Below are positions 1 through 5,848 of a stretch of DNA of 21,486 nucleotides, piece by piece. The DNA is taken from the IMG/VR virus record IMGVR_UViG_3300042522_001785, positions 1 to 21,486 of that record, one strand, 5' to 3'. The position numbers and the translations under genes were made by a program. Position 1 is the stretch's first letter. Every line of letters starts with the position of its first letter. The notes under the pieces were generated by a model. It was not told where the DNA came from. It made no database searches and worked only from the letters and a program-made list of their open reading frames with translations. Source of the DNA: a virus.

Positions 1-472
1 CGTAGAGGTTGGTTATGTCAAGGGTGGAGGTGCCGGAGATTAGCGTGGAGCCATCGACCTGGAGCCGGGTGGTAGGCGACGTAGTGCCGATGCCGACATT
101 TCCACTGGAGTCGATGCGAACACGTTCGGTGTTATTTGTTCCAAAAGCAAACGGTCCATTTAATACGTTTTGAATGACCAGCTCATTGCTTGATCCGTAA
201 CCCTGATAAATCTGAGCGCCCAGTGTTGTGCGATCGTAAAAAGTTATCTGAGAAAAATTACTAGCAGTTAAAGTTTGCAGCGAGAGTTGTCCGCGAAACG
301 CCGTGTTATCTCCCGCAAGATTAAGAAGATTACTAGGCGCACTCGTGCCAATCCCCACCCTGTGGTTTACCGCATCGACCTTGAGCGTCGGGGTCCCGGC
401 CTGGTCGTCGAAGGTGATCCCACCTAGCGAGTCCAGGTCCACTAAGTACGAGTCGATACGGGTCAGGGCCAT
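1..472 (-). CDS. Tail fibre protein, N-terminal part (cut by window edge)
   Basis: This frame opens with ATG at 472 and stays open for 157 codons to the left edge, so only the N-terminal part is present. It begins MALTRIDSYLVDLDSLGG. It carries two fibre-shaft motifs of the GxVGIGTTxPxxxLxV kind (HRVGIGTSAP near residue 37 and GNVGIGTTSP near residue 124), which mark trimeric cyanophage tail fibres. The 'ERVRIDSSGNVGIGTTSP' context is typical of such shafts. It follows the 441-residue S74 fibre after a 58-base gap that holds a small hairpin and a leader almost identical to that of the 1152-residue fibre. The expected role is a virion tail fibre or adhesin at the cell surface. The C-terminal part, which would show the binding tip and any chaperone domain, lies outside the window. 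Confidence 0.85.
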   Translation of the reverse strand, partial: MALTRIDSYLVDLDSLGGITFDDQAGTPTLKVDAVNHRVGIGTSAPSNLLNLAGDNTAFRGQLSLQTLTASNFSQITFYDRTTLGAQIYQGYGSSNELVIQNVLNGPFAFGTNNTERVRIDSSGNVGIGTTSPTTRLQVDGSTLISGTSTLDITNLY

Positions 473-506
473 GCGCTTACTATATTCCTAATACACCCTT
501 AAACCC
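473..506 (-). repeat. Conserved fibre-gene leader, copy 1
   Basis: The 34 bases directly before the ATG of the partial fibre gene match the 34 bases before the 1152-residue fibre gene (9308-9341) at 30 positions. Read on the minus strand, it runs GGGTTTAA, then GGTGTA, then TAGGAATATA, then a purine-varied stretch ending in CGC just before ATG. The TAGGA could act as a distant ribosome binding site. The ATATA-rich part resembles a phage late -10 element but lies too close to the start codon to be an ordinary promoter. It may be a shared translation or regulatory leader, or a scar of gene duplication or recombination. Confidence 0.6.
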
Positions 507-510
507 ACTC

Positions 511-525
511 AGCCTCGGTCAGGCT
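511..525 (-). other. Small hairpin between two fibre genes
   Basis: The bases form a perfect 5-bp stem (AGCCT/AGGCT) around a 5-base loop just after the stop codon of the 441-residue fibre. There is no real T tract after it on the minus strand, so it is a weak candidate for a terminator or RNA processing site and could be chance. Confidence 0.25.
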
Positions 526-530
526 CGATA

Positions 531-1856
531 TTAACTAGGTGGAGTGCTGAGGGTCTGAAGCTGTGCTTTCAGGCCATCGATCTCCGCTGCTAGTTCTTTA
601 ACCGCGTTGACCAAAACTGGAATCAGGGCAACGTACTCCATACCGAGTTTGGTCTCGGCATCCTCGGGCTCGTCAGGGATCACCTCTTTTGTGTCAAATA
701 CAGCCTCGGGGACTAAGGGACGAACTTCGTGCGCTAGGAAGCCCAGTTTTTCTTCGTCGGGCTGCGTTTTTAACGCGTACCGGACCGGGTTGAGACTCTT
801 AATCTCGTTCAGTCCGTACTCCACGGGACCGGATACATTTTTGAGTCTTGCGTCGGACGTCTGAGTTCCAACCACCGTTCCGCTGGTCGTGCCAATATGC
901 GCAGAAGAACTCGAGATTCGGAAGTTTCCGCTCGTGTCGGTCCAGTAGAGGTACCCCACATTGGCCGTGTTCTCCAGGTTCATATACGCTGAGGGAGAAG
1001 TGATTCCACTATGCTTGTATACGCCGAGTTCGGCTTGACACGATCCGCCCGCTGCCCAGATGTAGGAGAGTTGGCCATCGGCTAGAGAGCCGGACTCAAC
1101 GTAAAGCTCAACGTTTCCACTGGTGGCGGATACTTTCACGTTTCCCGCCACGTGAAGCTTTGCCGTAGGAGAGGTTGTTCCGATGCCAACATTGCCGGAG
1201 CTTACCAGCCTCATCACCTCCCATCCAGCTACTTGGAAATAAGTATATTGAGTGTTAAAGGTTCCATTACCGTTGTAATGATATAGAATATAATTGGATC
1301 CTTGACCGTACCCAACAAATCCTATATTGCCATAGGAATTAAATAAAGTGAAATTTCTTAAGTTATCGGTAGTATTTAAAAAAATTCGCGATTCAGTATT
1401 TGCAGTTATATCAAGAGAAGTGTAGTTTCCATCAAAAATTTTAATTTTTGGTCCTTCAGTTGTAGTGGTGCCAATTCCGACACTTCCACTTACATAGGCA
1501 CCACCAGTAACCTGAAGTCTTTGCGATGCGGTTCCTGTGCTTGTTTGCGCACCAATTAATACATTACCACTAAATGGAGCAAGTTTGACAGTTCCATTGG
1601 CATCCACATCGATACTAGGAATACCAGAAATATCGTTAACAGAAAAAATACTTCCAGATGTTAAATTATTTGTTATACTAAAAAGTTGCCCAGCGGATCC
1701 TTCGAAGCTTACGGTGCCGTTGGATAGCGGGTACGCTCTCAGTGTGATTGTCTGCGGCCCGAGGGAGGAGCTGGCGCCCTTAAACTCGATCTTAGGATCG
1801 TCAGTTGCGGATCCTCTATTCGCGGTTATGAGGATGTCCTTGTCGGAATTCGCCAT
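531..1856 (-). CDS. Short tail fibre with C-terminal S74 autochaperone domain
   Basis: This 441-residue protein is a short trimeric fibre. Its N-terminal region (about residues 8-130) has the cyanophage module with 'GQLFSITNNLTSGSIFSVND' and 'SVGIGTT'. A second shaft motif, GNVGIGTTSPTAKLHV, is at 221-236. The segment at about 250-333 ('LYVESGSLADGQLSYIWAAG') is the region that commonly precedes an S74 domain in marine phages. The last 108 residues are an S74 intramolecular chaperone. The motif SDARLK places the expected Ser334/Lys339 dyad, so self-cleavage before Ser334 would release the folding domain after trimer assembly. A helical, probably coiled-coil end (about 415-435) fits this. Residues about 135-215 are encoded by AT-rich DNA (18 G+C in the 60 bases 1381-1440) while the chaperone part is richer (32 in 60 at 781-840), suggesting that the recognition part was exchanged. 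The start is weakly supported by ACAAGA upstream. Confidence 0.85.
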   Translation of the reverse strand: MANSDKDILITANRGSATDDPKIEFKGASSSLGPQTITLRAYPLSNGTVSFEGSAGQLFSITNNLTSGSIFSVNDISGIPSIDVDANGTVKLAPFSGNVLIGAQTSTGTASQRLQVTGGAYVSGSVGIGTTTTEGPKIKIFDGNYTSLDITANTESRIFLNTTDNLRNFTLFNSYGNIGFVGYGQGSNYILYHYNGNGTFNTQYTYFQVAGWEVMRLVSSGNVGIGTTSPTAKLHVAGNVKVSATSGNVELYVESGSLADGQLSYIWAAGGSCQAELGVYKHSGITSPSAYMNLENTANVGYLYWTDTSGNFRISSSSAHIGTTSGTVVGTQTSDARLKNVSGPVEYGLNEIKSLNPVRYALKTQPDEEKLGFLAHEVRPLVPEAVFDTKEVIPDEPEDAETKLGMEYVALIPVLVNAVKELAAEIDGLKAQLQTLSTPPS

Positions 1857-1879
1857 TCTTGTAGTACGGGCCTATATAG

Positions 1880-3256
1880 CTATAAACCGAATCTCCCCCT
1901 GAGGGAGTTGAAGTTTTGTTGAATTTCTGTTGCTGTGAGTACTCTGTTGTACATTTGTGTTTGAGATATTCTTCCCTGAAAATACCTACTGTTAAAAAAT
2001 CCTCTTCCGATGTTCAAATTATTAAACGTACCGGCGAATCCGCTAGGACTTCCAAATGCACTTCTAGATAATCCAGTTTCATTTCCGTTGTAATAAGTAG
2101 TCGAAGTACTTGTTCCTCCATTGTATGTAATTGCAGCACAATGCCAAGTATTTGCCATTAATCCGCTACTTACAACATTATGAAAATAAAATTGACTGTT
2201 ATCTCCAGTTATATTTGAGTACGCCCAAGCAAGATTGCCCGAACTATTCATCTCTAATCTTGGTCCTACGTTTCCAGACGAATAATAACCAGAGTTGCAG
2301 TCTAGTACATTGTTATAATTTGCAACCGCTGTTGGATAGAACCAGGTGATTATTGTAAATGAGGAAAATGATCCAGATACTGCCCCACAATTTACATAAT
2401 CATCAATTCCATCAAAAAATATAGATCCTCCGCTAAAACTGTTGTAAACAGGAGAGTTTACCAATCTCCCGACGACACTATCATTGTTGTAATTTGTCAG
2501 TCTGCTCGCAGTAGCTCCGGATAGTAGCGACGCTATGGAAGGCTCTGTTCCGTCAATCGCGTCGATCCTTGGGTCAAAGAGTTGCAATCTTGTTGTATTA
2601 TCACCACAGTAATAATGATAACACCTATGAATTGCCAGAGATACATCACTTCCCGCCCATTTAACGTCCGCTCCAATATTGCAACCGTTGATCGACATTA
2701 CCTTTGTAATACCGCCAGAGGTCGTGTATATTCCAGTTTCGGGATGCTGTCCGGTGTACGTAGTATTGTAGGGGTAGCAGTGTCCTACTACTAGGTACCA
2801 GGTGTCTTGGTTGAATCTGCTGGTCCCGCTGCACTCCCAGTATGGGTTTCCCTCATAAGCGCTATTATCAGTTCTTCTAATACCACTCGAATTTCCATAC
2901 AATCCCAGATAAAATGTTCCTCCAGTCGTCGTAGAGGTCCTTTTTACCCAAACAGAAAATCTATAGAGCTTAGTGTTATCGATATTAAACCAATCGCTAT
3001 TCCAACCACCGTCATCCGCAGTGTTTCCTTGGGGTCTTGTCTCCCAAATCGTCGAAGATTTTCCAAATGGGTCCGTAGCAGTTACTCTTTCGTTTTCGGC
3101 AGTAGCGCCATTTTGATTATATCCGGTTGCTCCGCCAGAACCTAAACCCCAAGAGGTCGAGTTAATCACGGAATTTGCGAAACACTTTCTATTTGCCGCG
3201 TCAAAAGCCACTATTAGTCCACTTTCGCTTGTATCAGGGCCGGAATAAACTCCCAC
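1880..3256 (-). CDS. LamG/jelly-roll adhesin, copy 2
   Basis: This 458-residue protein probably binds glycans on the virion. After a start shared with the other LamG protein here ('SGLIVAFDAANRKCF', residues 12-26), residues about 85-225 form a first sandwich-like module ('LYRFSVWVKRTS', 'NPYWECSG', 'WYLVVGHC', 'HRCYHYYCGD') seen in cyanophage structural proteins. Residues about 260-455 are a concanavalin/LamG-like domain: FDGIDDYVNC, FTIITWF, WHCAAITYNG, LNIGRG, and the ending MYNRVLTATEIQQNFN..RGRFGL. The start codon is GTG, one base after the TGA of the 111-residue gene, behind a purine-rich GGGAGGGGAG, so translation is probably coupled. It has eight cysteines, most between residues 141 and 290. 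The ligand cannot be predicted. A non-binding structural role is possible. Confidence 0.8.
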   Translation of the reverse strand: MGVYSGPDTSESGLIVAFDAANRKCFANSVINSTSWGLGSGGATGYNQNGATAENERVTATDPFGKSSTIWETRPQGNTADDGGWNSDWFNIDNTKLYRFSVWVKRTSTTTGGTFYLGLYGNSSGIRRTDNSAYEGNPYWECSGTSRFNQDTWYLVVGHCYPYNTTYTGQHPETGIYTTSGGITKVMSINGCNIGADVKWAGSDVSLAIHRCYHYYCGDNTTRLQLFDPRIDAIDGTEPSIASLLSGATASRLTNYNNDSVVGRLVNSPVYNSFSGGSIFFDGIDDYVNCGAVSGSFSSFTIITWFYPTAVANYNNVLDCNSGYYSSGNVGPRLEMNSSGNLAWAYSNITGDNSQFYFHNVVSSGLMANTWHCAAITYNGGTSTSTTYYNGNETGLSRSAFGSPSGFAGTFNNLNIGRGFFNSRYFQGRISQTQMYNRVLTATEIQQNFNSLRGRFGL

Positions 3257-3257
3257 T

Positions 3258-3593
3258 TCACTCCCCTCCCTTTGGCATAGGTGTGGTCCACTCGGGCCCG
3301 CTCAGGATACTCAGCATCTCCTCGTAAGTGTAAGGGCCCTCTCTTGTCTCTAGATTGTCTATAAAACTTGGAGGAGTCGACTCCTGCGGTGTGATGACCT
3401 CTTGTAGGCCCGTCTCGGCGTTCACAATCGTGTACGGAGCAGGGTCGAATTGCGCCTGGTCCCACTTGACAAAGGTCCTAGTTCCGTTAGTGGATCTTCT
3501 CAGGGTCTCTGGTGAGGACTCCAGAACGGTGCTGAAGTCGACTTTATCGATTTCTTCCACGGAGAAGATTATGAAGTTTCTTGATTCGTACAT
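3258..3593 (-). CDS. Small cyanophage-type protein of unknown function (111 aa)
   Basis: I do not recognise a named family, but the pattern is familiar from small proteins near cyanophage fibre genes: 'RRSTNGTRTFVKW' (residues about 32-44), a proline-rich middle, and an ending 'EGPYTYEEMLSILSGPEWT' followed by a short basic/acidic tail. It has no signal peptide, membrane segment or cysteine. It lies between the 69-residue gene (13-base gap, no clear ribosome binding site) and the second LamG gene (one-base gap), so it is probably translated together with them. Its position between adhesin genes would fit an accessory virion protein or a folding helper, but this is inference from context only. 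Confidence 0.7.
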   Translation of the reverse strand: MYESRNFIIFSVEEIDKVDFSTVLESSPETLRRSTNGTRTFVKWDQAQFDPAPYTIVNAETGLQEVITPQESTPPSFIDNLETREGPYTYEEMLSILSGPEWTTPMPKGGE

Positions 3594-3606
3594 GGTTTTA
3601 GAGTAT

Positions 3607-3816
3607 TTAGATGAACCTTTCCACTTCTACAATGTTGAAGTGAGGGTTAGATTTTATCTGGTTTTCCCACTCGTCGAAGTACGCTTTAATTATCATCTCT
3701 GGGAAGAGTTTCAACCCTCTTTGCTCGAAGATAATGTTCCCGTTCAAGTCGGTGATAACTTTATCCCAAGTATCGCCATCTCTTGAGATGGTGAGTTTCA
3801 TGTCTTTAAGTCTCAT
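3607..3816 (-). CDS. Small unknown protein (69 aa)
   Basis: This is a short acidic and basic mixed protein: 'MKLTISRDGDTWDKVITDLNGNIIFEQRGL' is likely beta-rich, followed by a helix-like 'LFPEMIIKAYFDEWENQIKS'. No known domain is recognised. AGGAG sits 7 bases before the first ATG at 3816, which supports that start over the internal Met at residue 6. It lies 10 bases after the fibrinogen-like gene. The close spacing suggests it is co-expressed with that adhesin and may assist it, but nothing in the sequence proves a function. Confidence 0.65.
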   Translation of the reverse strand: MRLKDMKLTISRDGDTWDKVITDLNGNIIFEQRGLKLFPEMIIKAYFDEWENQIKSNPHFNIVEVERFI

Positions 3817-3826
3817 CTAAGCGCTC

Positions 3827-4555
3827 CTATTTAATGTAAACGGCGCCGTATTGGTAGTAGTCCGCGCCAGAACTGTACCAGTATGGATAATCTGGATATC
3901 CGCCCCCAGCAAAATAGTTTCCGTCCCAACAAGCACCGTACCACCAGGGATTATTGCCATACATCGAAGAGCAGTTAGTTCCATAAGCATCCTGATCGTT
4001 ATCAAATGTAGTCAAATTAAACCCGTTTGCCGCGTGGTAACCATAGAATCCAGGAGCACCGGTCCCCGTCTCGTCGCTCACTGCCTCAGCGCCGGACATT
4101 GCGTAAGCGGAGGTAAAGGAATTAAACCTCCACCTATATCTTTTTGTATGAGAACCACTTAACGCGGTCCCGTTTGTTCCCGATACGAACTGAACTACAG
4201 TGATCTTTCCAGCGGTCGCTCTGTTTGCCAGAGCTGACCAGAACTTAGTCCCGACCCAGATATTGTAGTCCGCGAGACTCCTCGAACCGCTTCTCGGGTC
4301 CGCCACGGCATTCGCCGCGGCATTCGCCCCGGTTCTATAATTCACACTATGAACCGCGTTCGAGTAGGTTAGGTTGTTCATGCCTCCAGTGGCACCACGA
4401 TTTGCTAGTACGCAGACCCATCCTCCGCCACTGTAGTCCTGGTTAACGTAGACAAACTGACGATTGCCGTCGCCAAGGATGTCCAGGCTATAGAACCCGG
4501 ACGGTCCTTTTATCTGCGATATGGATGTGTAATTAGCGTTGTAGTATACACTCAT
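3827..4555 (-). CDS. Fibrinogen C-terminal-like (FReD) adhesin
   Basis: This 242-residue protein looks like a stand-alone fibrinogen-related globular domain, a fold best known from animal lectins such as ficolins. Residues about 19-53 match the family's opening: 'SGFYSLDI', then 'FVYVNQDYSGGGWVCVLANRG', which parallels the usual VYCDMxxxGGGW motif (GGGW at 43-46). The C-terminal half has the calcium-loop signature LTTFDNDQDAYGTNC (181-195) followed by WWYGAC (204-209) and a Tyr/Gly/Asp-rich end. Cys195 and Cys209 correspond to the family's last disulphide; the first conserved cysteine of VYCD is replaced by Val. In animal members this region binds acetylated sugars next to the calcium site, so surface-glycan recognition is inferred. 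There is no phage anchoring domain, so it may attach to another fibre. A good ribosome binding site (AAGGAG, 8-10 bases upstream) supports the start. It lies between a LamG gene and two small unknown genes. Confidence 0.75.
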   Translation of the reverse strand: MSVYYNANYTSISQIKGPSGFYSLDILGDGNRQFVYVNQDYSGGGWVCVLANRGATGGMNNLTYSNAVHSVNYRTGANAAANAVADPRSGSRSLADYNIWVGTKFWSALANRATAGKITVVQFVSGTNGTALSGSHTKRYRWRFNSFTSAYAMSGAEAVSDETGTGAPGFYGYHAANGFNLTTFDNDQDAYGTNCSSMYGNNPWWYGACWDGNYFAGGGYPDYPYWYSSGADYYQYGAVYIK

Positions 4556-4584
4556 GTTCTTTCATCTCCTTGTTGTTTTTCCAT

Positions 4585-5844
4585 TTAAACCCCGAACCTC
4601 CCTCTAAAAGCATTAAAGTTTTGGTTGACTTCTGCTGCCGTAAGTGCTTTCGCGTACATGGCAACAGATGAAACTCTGCCATTTACATAAAAAGAATTAA
4701 GGCCGATATCTCCTCCTATTGAGAGCGGATTTGTGTTATAATAATTTCCACCACTTGGAGTTACTGTTGATACTTCATCGTATTTATTTTTAATAATAGT
4801 TTGAGTATTTGTATTTCTGTCTAAAATGGCAGTATACATTGCCCAGGTATTATAAGTATAAGTTAAGTACCCAGTGTCTGTTCTAGAATTTGCGTCATTT
4901 CCCACCATAAATCTGACACCTAATGGATTATTTACACCTAAGTAATATCCGTTAGAACCGTTTGAGCGTTTTGCGACCCATAAATCCCAGCCATCTCCGG
5001 CATTACTTGGATCAGAATTTACCCATACGATGATAGTAAATGAACCTGTGCCTGGATTTACTGAAACAGAATTTGGAATAGAAATATAATCATTAGTTCC
5101 ATCAAAAACTAAAGAACCCCCATTGGAACTATTATAAATTGGCCCATTTACAAGTTCTCCGTTATTTCCGCTTCCAGTTAAATCTGCCCAACCACCACCT
5201 GTTGCCACCGTAGTCCCTCTAACTTGTCCAGAAGTGAGCATGTGCTCCGGCGGAATGATGTAGGTCCCCTGGTACAACGCAGCGCGGTATACATACACGC
5301 GGTTTGGTGTCGCGTATTCGTAGTGAAAAAGGTGCGTGCTTAGAGTCACTGTTGACGGACCCGTGGTAAATTGCCCCCAGGCGAACCACCAATCTCCTCC
5401 TAGAGATGTCCTGTTGCTTGTGCTATGTACCCCCGCCTCCCCGGCGTAAGCCCCAGTGTTTGTATACTCGTACCGGTACATGTAGTTTGGGTGGCTATAT
5501 CCCGTGGTGGTTTTATAGATTATCGAGTAAGTGTAGGTAGTGCTGGGGGAAACTGCCAGTCCGCTACCGTAGTTGTATAGACTCGGACAGCATTGCCCAG
5601 AGCCTCCACTGTAGTCGTTGTAAAAATCAACGTACTTGGAAGTCACGGTTCCTAGCGCCGGTATGTAGACAACCTCCTCTCCATTGGAGACTTTGTACAC
5701 AGAAGAACTCTGGTTGCTTTGGGCATAGGATACGGTGGTTAGGATGTTGGTTGCGTTAACACCCTTGAAACTCTTGTAATTTGCAGCATCTAAGCAGAGG
5801 GCCAGGCCGCTGGTAACAATAGATGGTGAGTGTCCTAGTGACAT
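4585..5844 (-). CDS. LamG/jelly-roll adhesin, copy 1
   Basis: This 419-residue protein is a paralogue in layout of the LamG protein further left. It starts with 'SGLALCLDAANYKSF' (residues 12-26), has a first sandwich-like module at about 60-200 ('TTYTYSIIYKTT', 'WWFAWGQFT', 'VYVYRAALYQG'), then a LamG-like domain at about 220-410: 'DLTGSGNNGELVNGPIYN', 'LVFDGTNDYISIP', 'FTIIVWV', 'LSIGGD', and an ending LTAAEVNQNFNAFRGRFGV nearly the same as the other copy. It is expected to be a virion glycan-binding protein. GGAGGGATGATCTC precedes the ATG, and this ribosome binding site overlaps the end of the 1152-residue fibre gene, so the two are probably coupled. The LamG half is AT-rich (20 G+C in the 60 bases 4681-4740) while the N-terminal half is not (31 in 60 at 5281-5340), a sign of domain shuffling. 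Confidence 0.8.
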   Translation of the reverse strand: MSLGHSPSIVTSGLALCLDAANYKSFKGVNATNILTTVSYAQSNQSSSVYKVSNGEEVVYIPALGTVTSKYVDFYNDYSGGSGQCCPSLYNYGSGLAVSPSTTYTYSIIYKTTTGYSHPNYMYRYEYTNTGAYAGEAGVHSTSNRTSLGGDWWFAWGQFTTGPSTVTLSTHLFHYEYATPNRVYVYRAALYQGTYIIPPEHMLTSGQVRGTTVATGGGWADLTGSGNNGELVNGPIYNSSNGGSLVFDGTNDYISIPNSVSVNPGTGSFTIIVWVNSDPSNAGDGWDLWVAKRSNGSNGYYLGVNNPLGVRFMVGNDANSRTDTGYLTYTYNTWAMYTAILDRNTNTQTIIKNKYDEVSTVTPSGGNYYNTNPLSIGGDIGLNSFYVNGRVSSVAMYAKALTAAEVNQNFNAFRGRFGV

Positions 5845-5848
5845 GAGA

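Noticed and set aside
511-525. Hairpin as a strong Rho-independent terminator.
   Set aside because: The stem is only 5 bp and no T tract follows; kept only as a weak structural feature.
3214-3465. An 83-codon minus-strand frame overlapping the 111-residue gene.
   Set aside because: It overlaps two better genes, shows no known motif and has low-complexity arginine-rich composition typical of an out-of-frame reading.
3602-3611. TCTAAATA as a late promoter for the 111-residue gene.
   Set aside because: It would place transcription start within a few bases of the ATG, and the element overlaps the stop codon of the preceding gene.
3827-3950. Tyr/Asn/Gly/Asp-rich end of the fibrinogen-like protein as the variable repeat of a diversity-generating retroelement.
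   Set aside because: No reverse transcriptase, accessory protein or second near-copy (template repeat) is visible in the window, and aromatic-rich loops are normal in lectin sites. It could only be tested with the rest of the genome.
3827-5844. Fibrinogen-like and LamG genes as eukaryotic contamination.
   Set aside because: They are intronless, have bacterial-type ribosome binding sites, and are flanked on both sides within tens of bases by phage fibre genes in the same orientation.
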